A stretch of DNA of 17,375 nucleotides from Deinococcus ruber (GTDB taxonomy: Bacteria > Deinococcota > Deinococci > Deinococcales > Deinococcaceae): contig NZ_BMQL01000073.1 of the NCBI RefSeq assembly GCF_014648095.1, positions 1-17,375 of the forward strand, written 5' to 3'. Under the pieces are notes generated by a model that was not told the DNA's origin, did no database searches, and saw nothing but the letters and a program-made list of their open reading frames with translations. Shown piece by piece: positions 1 through 5,911 of the stretch (position 1 is its first letter; the number at the start of each line of letters is the position of its first letter). The position numbers and the translations under genes were made by a program.

Positions 1-1
1 G

Positions 2-157
2 TTGATCCTGCTCACGGAGACAGGGGGCCAGCAACTGGAGACGGAACGTCAGCGGCGATCCGCTTGGATTGCCGAGGTATTGGAGACACGGTTGACCGCC
101 GAGGAACGGACGGAACTGCGCCGCCTCATCGCGTTGCTCGAAAAGCTCAGCGGATAA
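2..157 (+). CDS. MarR-family transcriptional regulator, C-terminal fragment (gene begins before the window)
   Basis: Frame 2 is open from the window edge to TAA at 155-157 and encodes about 51 residues. It starts LILLTETG, continues with a charged helix (ETERQRRSAWIAEVLETRL) and ends with TAEERTELRRLIALLEKLSG. This is the usual end of a MarR/SlyA-type regulator: a wing followed by LT..G, then a long helix carrying 'LT.EER..L...L..L' that forms the dimer interface. The DNA-binding part lies outside the window, so neither ligand nor targets can be inferred. The next coding region is more than 300 bp downstream, so it is probably the last gene of its unit. Family assignment rests only on this C-terminal pattern. 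Confidence 0.65.
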   Translation: MILLTETGGQQLETERQRRSAWIAEVLETRLTAEERTELRRLIALLEKLSG

Positions 158-250
158 CGACGTTGTGCTCTTGCTCCCTGCAGGCATCGGAGACGCCGTG
201 CCTGCACACAGGCCGCAGGGCCGTGGGCTGCAACTGTGGGAGAGGATCGC

Positions 251-328
251 CTGTCTCCAACTTGCGCAGGTATCAATAGGTGTGACTGCTCAGAGCATCA
301 GTGCAGCGCCACGCGCTGAGCAGTCACA
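251..328 (+). repeat. Palindromic repeat element, copy 1 (30-bp box plus hairpin)
   Basis: Positions 251-280 are copy 1 of a 30-bp box whose core reads AACTTGCGCAGGTATCAAT. It is followed at once by a perfect 13-bp inverted repeat, TGTGACTGCTCAG (281-293) and CTGAGCAGTCACA (316-328). The right arm with its preceding loop bases (CACGCGCTGAGCAGTCAC) closely matches the inner hairpin of the element at 1455-1572 (CACGCGCTGAACTGTCAC). Both are therefore members of one repeat family. No open frame of its own is convincing here. Confidence 0.8.
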
Positions 329-470
329 ATTCTGTGTACAGTATGTTTAATGGCCTATGACTACTCAGCAGCTTGCGTAGGTCGTCGGCACGGCACCTGA
401 TGTGCTCATTAGTAACCATGTGGCAACTATTCTGTGCCGTGTAGAATCTCTTGCCGAGTAATCACCTGAG

Positions 471-476
471 TATTAA
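471..476 (+). promoter_or_regulatory. Possible -10 box of a leaderless transcript for the gene at 483
   Basis: TATTAA ends six bases before the ATG at 483, and no Shine-Dalgarno sequence precedes that ATG. This arrangement fits a leaderless mRNA, which is common in Deinococcus. No good -35 lies at the standard distance (TTGCCG at 451 is too close), so the call is weak. Confidence 0.3.
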
Positions 477-482
477 ATTCTT

Positions 483-848
483 ATGATACGACTATCGCCT
501 GTCACTCTGATCATCGTGCACTTCTTCTATCTCGTTTCTATCGGCTTACTCTTATATTGGCTCTCCAACAATAGTTGGCCGAACATATTTTCGACTCTCG
601 CGACAATTTTGGTGATTCAGTCTGCATTTGTTTTTACCGTGTACGCTGATCTACCCCAAGGAATAGGAAAATTCGCTTCGTTTCAAGGACTTGCTGGTTT
701 GGCCTATATGATTATTTTCTTCGGCCTTTCATTCCTTGCTTTATTTTTATATTCCTTTTCGGATACCTTTTTAAGGTCTTGCCTGGCTTTTATATTTGCA
801 GAAGTGTTATTTATCATCTGCTGGGTTGCCGTTAATAGACTAAGGTAG
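483..848 (+). CDS. Small multi-pass membrane protein, unrecognised
   Basis: 121 residues, strongly hydrophobic, with four likely membrane segments at about residues 5-27, 33-55, 66-90 and 98-117. Short polar turns separate them (SNNSWPN, ADLPQGIGKF, YSFSDTF). No signal peptide or enzymatic motif is visible. The codons are AT-rich (many TTT, ATT, TTA), quite unlike the GC-rich genes downstream, which points to acquisition by transfer. The ATG has no ribosome-binding site but a possible -10 box six bases upstream. A SUKH-type gene follows 66 bp after the stop, so the pair may be a transferred immunity or toxin-immunity remnant. That is inference from the neighbour only. Confidence 0.6.
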   Translation: MIRLSPVTLIIVHFFYLVSIGLLLYWLSNNSWPNIFSTLATILVIQSAFVFTVYADLPQGIGKFASFQGLAGLAYMIIFFGLSFLALFLYSFSDTFLRSCLAFIFAEVLFIICWVAVNRLR

Positions 849-914
849 GCGATAATATGCTAAGTAATTGCCATGGCCTTGGGGTCACCTCTGCTAGGCC
901 TAGAGGTTTATAAC

Positions 915-1376
915 ATGACTATCCTAGATTCCCTGCATCATAAAATGAAAATTTTACCAGTAGACACATATGACCCTTCGGCTACTATGCAACCCCCTGC
1001 AAAGCCTGAACAGATTGAAAAACCGCTTGAACATTTTCCTAACGTTCCACGTGATTACTTAGAGCTTATTCGCTTGCATAATGGAATGACTTTTATGTAT
1101 AATATCCCTGGTAGTATCTTGTTTATTATGAGAATACTCTCCGTGGAAGATGCAATTGATATGATGCTTGATTGGCATCCTTATCTAATAGAGAACATGC
1201 CGAATACATTCTTTTTTGGACAGGATGGAGATGAGGTCTATTTGTACGGTACGAATAATGGAAAATATGGTGTCTATCGAGTTGGTATTGCAGATGGGGA
1301 ATGGGATGGAGCAGAGTACATTGGTAAGTCTCTAGCATCTATTCTCGTTGAGGGTGAGGGATGGGCCTCCTATTGA
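915..1376 (+). CDS. SMI1/KNR4 (SUKH) family protein, probable orphan immunity protein
   Basis: 153 residues from ATG 915, which is preceded by AGAGG about seven bases upstream. An in-frame ATG at 873 lacks such a site. The pattern is that of SUKH superfamily proteins: PRDYLELIRLHNGMTF near residues 45-60 (the family's 'P.dY..f...nG'), a central strand, ILSVEDAID, then FFFGQDGDEVYLYG and GVYRVGIADGEWDGAEYIGKSLASILVEGEGW. SUKH proteins mostly act as cytoplasmic immunity proteins against polymorphic nuclease or other toxins. No toxin gene is nearby, so this looks orphaned. Base composition is AT-rich like the preceding gene. The TAT codon and the TGA stop lie inside a repeat box beginning at 1369, so the natural C-terminus may have been replaced. 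Confidence 0.8.
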   Translation: MTILDSLHHKMKILPVDTYDPSATMQPPAKPEQIEKPLEHFPNVPRDYLELIRLHNGMTFMYNIPGSILFIMRILSVEDAIDMMLDWHPYLIENMPNTFFFGQDGDEVYLYGTNNGKYGVYRVGIADGEWDGAEYIGKSLASILVEGEGWASY

Positions 1377-1443
1377 TGCCTGCGTAAGTTGAGGACAGGT
1401 GAGCGGGGCGTAGCTCTGCGGTGGCGGCCACCGCCCCGCTCAC
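1369..1443 (-). repeat. Palindromic repeat element, copy 2 (inverted box plus GC-rich hairpin)
   Basis: The box 1369-1398 (CCTATTGATGCCTGCGTAAG and onward) is the reverse complement of the box at 251-280 with a few changes. It supplies the stop codon of the SUKH gene. A perfect 12-bp inverted repeat follows, GTGAGCGGGGCG (1399-1410) with CGCCCCGCTCAC (1432-1443), plus a competing inner palindrome GCGGTGGC/GCCACCGC (1418-1434). There is no T-run after the stem, so it is not a textbook terminator, though it may block read-through. Confidence 0.75.
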
Positions 1444-1454
1444 TGTATGTAAGC

Positions 1455-1572
1455 AAGGCGTGACCGATTGATGCAGGTATCAATTGAAGAAAGACGTGAC
1501 AGTTCAGCGGGAAAGGGGATCACGCGCTGAACTGTCACGATTATTGATACCTGCATCAATCGGTCACGCCTT
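1455..1572. repeat. 118-bp nested palindrome (copy 3 of the repeat family)
   Basis: The outer arms are a perfect 30-bp inverted repeat: 1455-1484 (starting AAGGCGTGACCGATTG) and 1543-1572. Inside it sits a perfect 15-bp inverted repeat, CGTGACAGTTCAGCG (1495-1509) and CGCTGAACTGTCACG (1525-1539), around a 15-base loop. Both outer arms contain GATGCAGGTATCAAT, the core of the box found at 251, 1369, 1651 and 14270. The whole element can fold into one long cruciform or RNA hairpin. The short open frame crossing it is explained by the repeat and is not called. Confidence 0.85.
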
Positions 1573-1650
1573 TGCGCCCATAGAGCCATCGGGGAGGACG
1601 GTCCAATGGCGTACGGGTCAGTCTTCCGGACAGCAAGTCAACAGGCCAAG

Positions 1651-1680
1651 CTGTCCCGAACTTATGCAGGTATCAATAGG
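1651..1680 (+). repeat. Repeat box, copy 4
   Basis: The core AACTTATGCAGGTATCAAT matches copies 1 and 5 almost exactly and begins with CTGTCCCG, as copy 1 begins CTGTCTCC. No hairpin as clear as those of copies 1 to 3 follows. The stretch 1573-1760 holds no convincing gene. Confidence 0.75.
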
Positions 1681-1760
1681 TTGCTTGGTCAGAGGAAACG
1701 CATGGATCCTTCTCAACTTCGGTGAGGAGCCTGGAGCGGTCGTAGCCTCCCCCTCGAAGG

Positions 1761-1860
1761 CACCTCAACAGCACGGGGGCCACCGGAAGGGGTGGTGGTG
1801 GCGGTGCGAGGTGTTGCTCACGCGTCCGCGTGCAGGGTGGCCGCTTGAGCGACCTTTTTC
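1761..1860 (+). repeat. Duplicated leader, copy A, ending in an imperfect hairpin and T-run
   Basis: This segment aligns almost without gaps to 3485-3586, with a constant offset of 1720 that becomes 1721 after a single-base indel. Shared blocks include GGGGCCACCGG, CGGTGCGAGG, a TGC.CACGC block and TGGCCGC. It ends with an imperfect stem (1835-1854) followed by TTTTT at 1855-1859, four bases before the ATG at 1864. I infer a transcription attenuator, or a terminator of an earlier unit that was copied together with the gene start. Confidence 0.55.
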
Positions 1861-1863
1861 TGC

Positions 1864-2694
1864 ATGAAACAGACCCAGGTCTATGTCGTTCATGTCCCGG
1901 TCAGTGAACTGCCGGGTGAAGCCCCCCAGGCCTACGAAGCCGCCGCTCAACGCGGTGAAATCCAGCTCCTCTCCAGCGATCCGGAACAGAGTGTGCTGCT
2001 GGCCACGACACTCGAAAGCGCGCACCTGATCCTGCGGCACGGCCAGCAGGCGGGCAGCGGTCCGGTGCATGCCCGACTGGAGAACGCCCTGCTGCTGGAA
2101 CCGCAGAGTGAAACGGACCATCAGATCATCGCGCTGTTTCATCAGCGCCAGCTCCCCATGCTGTCCAACGACGGCATACCCGCTGATCCAGCGGCCCGCG
2201 GTCCGGTGTTGCTGCTCTGTGCCTTCGCGCCAGTCACACCCCTGACCTGCGTCTACGAGGGGATGCACCACTGGCCCGCGATGGGCGAATGGATCAACAG
2301 TGCCTACATCGAACTCTACGCCACGGCAGATCGGCGCCGGGGCCTGTGTGTCCTGTGTGACGGGCCCTGGAACGACGGCACCAGCACCATCAACGGTGCG
2401 GAGGTCCTGGTCAACACCCTGATCCGGACCCTGCTGGCGGAACAGTTGCCGGACGCGGTCATCCATTATTTGGATGCTCAGACGGTGCCTATGACCCGGC
2501 TCGAGGTGCCGCGTTATGCCTGGCTGAGCTTCCGGGATCCGGACGGCGTTCGGTTTCCAGTCTGGACGTATGCTGCTCACACCGAAGTCGAAGCCCTGAT
2601 CGGAACGTCTGCGCACCGCCAGCACCATGCCCCCGAGGACTCGCAACGAACCTCCTACCCTTCCCTGCGTTCGAGGAGCCTTCCAGATGACTGA
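1864..2694 (+). CDS. Hypothetical protein, unrecognised (276 aa)
   Basis: A long frame with strongly GC-rich third positions and no signal peptide or membrane segment. I see no catalytic signature. Segments that stand out are MHHWPAMGEWINSAYIELYA, LCVLCDGPWNDGTSTINGAE and RYAWLSFRDPDGVRFPVW, which look like alternating strands and helices of a soluble domain. The last ~30 residues are polar and His/Ser/Arg-rich. The start ATG lies just after a hairpin and T-tract and has no clear Shine-Dalgarno sequence. The stop overlaps the next gene by 8 bp, so translation of the two is probably coupled. The antisense frame over 1765-2859 is a shadow of this gene. Confidence 0.7.
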   Translation: MKQTQVYVVHVPVSELPGEAPQAYEAAAQRGEIQLLSSDPEQSVLLATTLESAHLILRHGQQAGSGPVHARLENALLLEPQSETDHQIIALFHQRQLPMLSNDGIPADPAARGPVLLLCAFAPVTPLTCVYEGMHHWPAMGEWINSAYIELYATADRRRGLCVLCDGPWNDGTSTINGAEVLVNTLIRTLLAEQLPDAVIHYLDAQTVPMTRLEVPRYAWLSFRDPDGVRFPVWTYAAHTEVEALIGTSAHRQHHAPEDSQRTSYPSLRSRSLPDD

Positions 2695-3412
2695 CCCCCG
2701 TGCTGCCCTCCCTCCCCTGCCGCTGTTTCTCGGTCTGCTGACCACCGGGCCAACGACACAACTCCTCACCCCTGCACTCTTCCACCGCTCGCTGGACACG
2801 GGACAGGCGCTGTTCGAGCTGATCTGCGGCGAACTCCGCGCGTCTGCAACCCCACTCACCTGGGAAGAACAGCAGGTTCTTCAGCTCCCAGCGTCCCAAC
2901 CCCTCGTTCAGCGGCTGAAAGAAGCTGCCCAGCTTTCGCGGTATGCGCGGTACAGCACCGGGTGGACTGCTCCGTATCAGATCATTGACTGCCCGCTCGA
3001 CCAGGCGGCGGACGCTGCTCACCTGGTGCTGTACCGCTATCAGGATGATGGGCAAGGATATGTGATTTTCGGTCAGACACCGGAGGCGGCCTGGGCAAGG
3101 TTCCTGCAGGAAGTGTCCAGCGTCTTTGACGGTGTCGCGCCTGCTGAGCGACACTACTGGGCGCTCCTTGAGCAAGGCCGGCTGGAGGAAGCGGCGCAGA
3201 TGCTCCCAACCTTCGGGATCGTTCATGTCGAACGTCGTTCCGTGCCGCGGAACCCGCAGATCAGCCGAGCACGCCAGCAGGTGGAGGTGTTGCTCAAACA
3301 GCGCCTGGCACGTCATCTGACACTGGACACCATGAAGGCAGAAGAGATGGTCACGGATCTGCTGCAAACGCTGATCGACCACAGCCCGGCCAACGCGTGG
3401 GACCTGAACTGA
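2687..3412 (+). CDS. Hypothetical protein, unrecognised (241 aa)
   Basis: The start was set at ATG 2687 because GAGGAG (2673-2678) lies eight bases upstream. The frame is open from 2627, but that would overlap the previous gene by 68 bp. The protein is soluble, mostly helical and rich in Ala/Leu/Gln, with a Pro-rich N-terminus (MTDPRAALPPLPLFLGLL). A middle segment reads DAAHLVLYRYQDDGQGYVIFGQTPEAAWARFL, and a C-terminal helical part resembles a coiled coil (RARQQVEVLLKQRLARHL). I recognise no family. It overlaps the preceding gene by 8 bp and belongs to the same transcription unit. A related leader to the one before gene 1864 begins about 70 bp after its stop. Confidence 0.7.
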   Translation: MTDPRAALPPLPLFLGLLTTGPTTQLLTPALFHRSLDTGQALFELICGELRASATPLTWEEQQVLQLPASQPLVQRLKEAAQLSRYARYSTGWTAPYQIIDCPLDQAADAAHLVLYRYQDDGQGYVIFGQTPEAAWARFLQEVSSVFDGVAPAERHYWALLEQGRLEEAAQMLPTFGIVHVERRSVPRNPQISRARQQVEVLLKQRLARHLTLDTMKAEEMVTDLLQTLIDHSPANAWDLN

Positions 3413-3484
3413 AGCATGCGGTCGCCCCTACCGGATGACCGCAGTGGCGCTGGCCGCTCGACGCTGCACCTGCGGCAGCACGAA

Positions 3485-3586
3485 AGATCTCGACAGGGGC
3501 CACCGGGTGGGAGTGGCGTGCCGGTGCGAGGACGCTGCGCACGCCGACTTCTCCAGGATGGCCGCGTGGAAGCGGCCATCCTTTTC
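3485..3586 (+). repeat. Duplicated leader, copy B
   Basis: This is the second copy of the segment at 1761-1860, colinear with it. It ends in the strong hairpin listed at 3555-3586, which abuts the ATG at 3587. A frame open from 3416 crosses it, but the repeat and hairpin argue that this upstream part is not coding. Confidence 0.55.
3555..3586 (+). terminator. Terminator-like hairpin touching a start codon
   Basis: There is a perfect 11-bp stem, AGGATGGCCGC (3555-3565) and GCGGCCATCCT (3572-3582), with the loop GTGGAA and then TTTTC. It has the shape of an intrinsic terminator. The ATG of the next gene follows directly at 3587, so it may instead act as an attenuator or an RNA structure governing initiation. 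Confidence 0.7.
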
Positions 3587-3805
3587 ATGATTGAACTCCT
3601 CAAACAAGCGCTGGTCGCCCACGCGAGCAGCGGTGCCGAAGCTGGCTTTGAAGCGTATACCGTCGCGGTGGCTGTGCGTGAACTGAACCCGCCGATCGAC
3701 CGTCTGCCCGTGATCGTGCAGCATCTCGCCGAGCTGGCCGTGACTGCCAGGGGCAGTGTTCGGGACGTTGAGCGTCACATCACACGCCTGTGTGGTCGGC
3801 CATGA
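3587..3805 (+). CDS. Small hypothetical protein (72 aa)
   Basis: The frame is open from 3416, but the upstream part lies in the duplicated leader, so ATG 3587 is preferred. The resulting MIELLKQALVAHASSGAEAG... is a compact helical protein (FEAYTVAVAVRELNPPIDRLPVIVQHLAELAVTARGSVRDVERHITRLCG). No known domain is recognised. Its stop overlaps the next start as ATGA (3802-3805), which indicates translational coupling to the ADP-ribosyltransferase-like gene. It could be a small partner of that protein, for example an inhibitor, but nothing beyond gene order supports this. Confidence 0.5.
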   Translation: MIELLKQALVAHASSGAEAGFEAYTVAVAVRELNPPIDRLPVIVQHLAELAVTARGSVRDVERHITRLCGRP

Positions 3806-4227
3806 TGCCGCCGCGCTGCGGGGTGTGGTTTCACGGAACGCAGCGCGGCGGTACCTGGCAGCGAGACCCGGCCCATCCAGGGATCTGGTTTGCGAATCGG
3901 CGGGTGGCCGCCCAGTGGTATGCCGCTGGTGGGTCGATCGTTCAAGCCACGCTGATGGAAAGACCCCTCCTCAATCTGAAGGATCCAGCAGATCTGTGGC
4001 TACTGCTTCACCGCAGCGGGCACTGGGAACACCGTGCCAAGATCAGACACTGGCATGCCCGGGGTCAGCTGTATCTGCTGCAGGAGGGCGCGGTGCAGAA
4101 CGCGCTGGTGGCTGCTGCGTTCGCCAGCCATCCAGGTCTGATCATGCAGGACTGCACGGCGGGCGTGAAGCACCTGAGTCTGGTGGTGCACCAGGACAGG
4201 TTGAACGAGACGATCACACGAAGGTGA
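3802..4227 (+). CDS. Possible ADP-ribosyltransferase-fold protein (ART-PolyVal-like)
   Basis: 141 residues from the ATG in the ATGA overlap at 3802. ATG 3805 is an alternative. The N-terminus reads CGVWFHGTQRGG, then GIWFANRRVAAQWYAAGG, SIVQATLMERPLLNLKD, and at the end GLIMQDCTAGVKHLSLVVHQDRL. This order matches small ART-fold domains of mobile elements (ART-PolyVal type): 'HGT', 'iWFt.d...A..Ya', a strand ending in 'PL.ld', then 'GliiqD......yvvfd..qi'. Such enzymes transfer ADP-ribose from NAD+. A catalytic Glu is not obvious near the C-terminus, so activity is uncertain. The start overlaps the 72-aa gene, suggesting co-translation. The family assignment is my pattern match from memory. 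Confidence 0.45.
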   Translation: MMPPRCGVWFHGTQRGGTWQRDPAHPGIWFANRRVAAQWYAAGGSIVQATLMERPLLNLKDPADLWLLLHRSGHWEHRAKIRHWHARGQLYLLQEGAVQNALVAAAFASHPGLIMQDCTAGVKHLSLVVHQDRLNETITRR

Positions 4228-4239
4228 GCATTCCAGCGT

Positions 4240-4258
4240 GGCCGCGATCATCGCGGCC
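4240..4258 (+). other. Perfect hairpin between coupled genes
   Basis: GGCCGCGAT and ATCGCGGCC form perfect 9-bp arms around one base. The hairpin lies 13 bp after a stop codon and 10 bp before ATG 4268. Its context, AGCGTGGCCGC then GCGGCC, CTTCCTC and ATG, resembles the hairpins at 1835 and 3555, which also stand directly before start codons. Confidence 0.6.
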
Positions 4259-4267
4259 CGCTTCCTC

Positions 4268-4594
4268 ATGCCTCCCACTTTTCTGTCCGCCGCTGGTGCT
4301 CCGTCTCCTCTGCTGCCCAGGTGGCACCGAACATGCCCCCGGCCCCGGCGTGAGCTGCCTCCACCCACCCCTTTGGGCGCACGAGTGGCCGCGCAAGCAG
4401 GAACACTGAGTCATCAGCTGCTCGACCTGCAGATCAGCACCGAGGGGCACGTCGGCGCACTGAGAGATGCCATCCTCTCCCGCAACGATGGCCTCACCTG
4501 TACCCTGGCGCTGCGCCTGGTCGCCATCTTCCCAGGCCATCCTGAAGCCGTTCAGTTACGTCAGCTGATCGAACACCATGCCAGCCGGTCGTGA
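4268..4594 (+). CDS. Hypothetical protein, start uncertain (108 aa)
   Basis: The frame is open from 4238. ATG 4268 was chosen because it follows a hairpin in the same way as the other starts in this cluster. GTG 4385 is a reasonable alternative, because the first ~40 residues are Pro/Arg-rich and low in regular structure. The confident part is the helical C-terminus (AGTLSHQLLDLQISTEGHVG, LRDAILSRNDGLTCTLALRL, then PGHPEAVQLRQLIEHHASRS). No domain is recognised. It overlaps the next small frame by 17 bp. Confidence 0.45.
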   Translation: MPPTFLSAAGAPSPLLPRWHRTCPRPRRELPPPTPLGARVAAQAGTLSHQLLDLQISTEGHVGALRDAILSRNDGLTCTLALRLVAIFPGHPEAVQLRQLIEHHASRS

Positions 4595-4718
4595 CGCGTT
4601 TCGACAAGCGCTGCGCCGCTCTATGAACACGCCGCAACGGCTGAGCTGTCCGGATCAGCCACAGGCCCAACCGCTCAGCCGTGCCGCGCTGGAACTGCTG
4701 AGCGAGCTCCGGTCGTGA
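4578..4718 (+). CDS. Very small hypothetical protein (46 aa)
   Basis: ATG 4578 to TGA 4716-4718 encodes MPAGRDAFRQALRRSMNTPQ followed by RLSCPDQPQAQPLSRAALEL and a short end, LSELRS. It overlaps the end of the preceding gene by 17 bp, and codon use is GC3-rich like its neighbours. It would be the last gene of the 1864-4718 cluster. Directly afterwards the composition drops to AT-rich, which marks the end of the unit. Too short to assign a role. Confidence 0.35.
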   Translation: MPAGRDAFRQALRRSMNTPQRLSCPDQPQAQPLSRAALELLSELRS

Positions 4719-4892
4719 CTCCTCAGATTAAATCCAGCTTGGTATTGATTCCTAAGCCTGCCAACCGGTTAAGTACACCCTTGCTAATATTTCAAGACTT
4801 CGCAGATAATACTGCATGTCTACATGCCCTCTAGGACGCATTTTCCTCGCCCTCATCCCGTTTCGATAATCTAAATCTTTACAAGGATGTAC
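4719..4892. other. AT-rich intergenic stretch without a gene
   Basis: No supported open frame on either strand, and base composition clearly AT-richer than both sides. TATTGATTCCT at about 4743 faintly resembles the repeat box but is too divergent to call. It is probably relict DNA next to the mobile elements that follow. Confidence 0.5.
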
Positions 4893-5016
4893 TTAGTGGT
4901 AGTCCGTTGACTCTTCGACGAAACACCGTCCAGCACGGGGAGAACAAGGATCGGCGGAAGATGCTGTAAATGACGTGTGGGACGTGTCCCTAGCAGAAGT
5001 CAACGGACTACTATTA
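4893..5016. mobile_element. MITE-like element with IS630-type ends
   Basis: The left end, TTAGTGGTAGTCCGTTGACT (4893-4912), and the right end, AGTCAACGGACTACTATTAG (4998-5017), are inverted repeats. The right end, read inward, matches the left end of the IS630-family element at 16128 at 19 of 25 positions by my count, both starting TAGTAGTC. The interior (~85 bp) has no reading frame. IS630/mariner elements insert at TA and commonly spawn such short non-autonomous derivatives. Confidence 0.65.
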
Positions 5017-5090
5017 GCAGCGGTCAACAAGCTTCTGTGTTCGGTCTCAGTCATGGACATGAAGTGCCGAATCTGTTGACACAAAACAAT

Positions 5091-5911
5091 AGACCTCCTG
5101 CGGAAGTCAGGGCTGGATGCGGTTGCAGAGTGTGGCAATGAGATTGACCCGAAGGTGAAAGCGGCGCCGTCGGTGCCGATACGTCTCTTTGAGAATGCGG
5201 AAGACCTTGAGCCGTCGGATCACATGCTTGACCGGGATCCTGACCCGAGCGAGGTGACGATGGCCCGTTCGCTGATCGTCGGTGAGCGGGTGATGCTTGC
5301 TGGCCTTCTTCGGCGTCCAGGTGAACGCGTGCTGGTGGTGAATACCCTGGTACGCGGCGTCAGCGAGGCGTTCGGTGTCCGGATGGGTGTACGTCTTCGA
5401 CGCCCGTAGGCGTCGAAGATCATGCGTCGCTCCGCGGCCGGTGGCAACGCAGAGAATCTGCGTGGTCACCTGCGTGGTCACCGGATGCACCAGGAGCTGC
5501 AATTTCAGCGTGTGGCGCTTCTTGTTCCCGCTGTACCACGCCCGCTGCTTTTTTGGGGCGTTCACACGGCACCTCGCTGATATCCACCACGACCGCCGTG
5601 AACACTGTGCCAGTGTCCCTCACCGCTCTCTTCCCCGGTACCGAGAACCGTCCGCTCTGCAGCAGCGCATCTTCCACAAATGTCTCCGGATCGACTCCTG
5701 TTCGTCGGCGAAAATCTGTCCTGTTCAGTCCCAGGGCTTGCTCGTACTTCAACGCCGTCATCTTCGCCAGCCTACCGCCCGACGTTCGGCTGCTGTCCCT
5801 GAACAAGGTGCCGTGATTCCAGTGCGGAGGGCCGTCGAGCAGTGACGTGCCGACCCAGTCGATCTTGTCGTTCATCGGGGAACGCTGCATGACCGGCACG
5901 GAGGTTTCTCA
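5091..5911 (-). mobile_element. Degenerate IS5-family insertion sequence (boundaries approximate)
   Basis: This spans the broken transposase below. The 3'-side end probably starts near AGACCTCCTGCGG at 5091. On the other side, GAGAAACCTCCGTGCCGG (reverse complement of 5893-5910) is only an approximate partner and leaves an unusually long gap before the transposase start, so that boundary is weak. No target duplication could be identified. Confidence 0.45.
5107..5761 (-). pseudogene. IS5-family transposase, internally deleted and frameshifted
   Basis: Read on the minus strand from ATG 5761. MTALKYEQALGLNRTDFRRR then TGVDPETF is the normal N-terminus. It jumps directly to VEDALLQSGRFSVPGKRA, so the helical segment that usually lies between (roughly 60 residues in this family) is missing. 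It continues AVVVDISEVPCERPKK, carrying the first catalytic Asp in 'VVVD'. The frame is then lost at a C4A6 tract (plus-strand 5549-5558) and resumes one frame over: PKKQRAWYSGNKKRHTLKLQ, THDLRRLRASK, ADAAYQGIHHQHAFTW and HVIRRLKVFRILKETYRHRR. This matches the DDE_Tnp_4-type IS5 transposases that end 'EHVIR.LKVFRIL...YR.RRRRF.LR.NLIA'. The total of 655 nt is 3n+1, which confirms the frame change. Confidence 0.8.

Noticed and set aside
251..1680. CRISPR array
   Set aside because: The repeat boxes are irregularly spaced, occur in both orientations and are not separated by spacers of constant length; no cas genes are present.
1484..1867. Open plus-strand frame of 127 codons
   Set aside because: It lies over the nested palindrome, repeat box 4 and the duplicated leader; the repeats explain it and it has no ribosome-binding site or recognisable protein.
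1765..2859. Long minus-strand frame of 364 codons
   Set aside because: Antisense shadow of the GC-rich gene at 1864-2694; its product is Arg/Gly/Ser-rich without domain pattern and it crosses the duplicated leader.
3416..3586. N-terminal extension of the 72-aa protein
   Set aside because: The sequence is a copy of the non-coding leader at 1761-1860 and contains an 11-bp hairpin; the encoded residues are Arg/Gly/Pro-rich.
4739..4760. Possible sixth copy of the repeat box (TATTGATTCCT)
   Set aside because: Only TATTGAT and CCT agree with the box; the following bases do not, so chance is a sufficient explanation.
5549..5558. Programmed frameshift in the IS5 transposase at C4A6
   Set aside because: The required shift is +1 rather than the usual -1, and the same gene also carries an internal deletion, so decay or a sequencing error is more likely.
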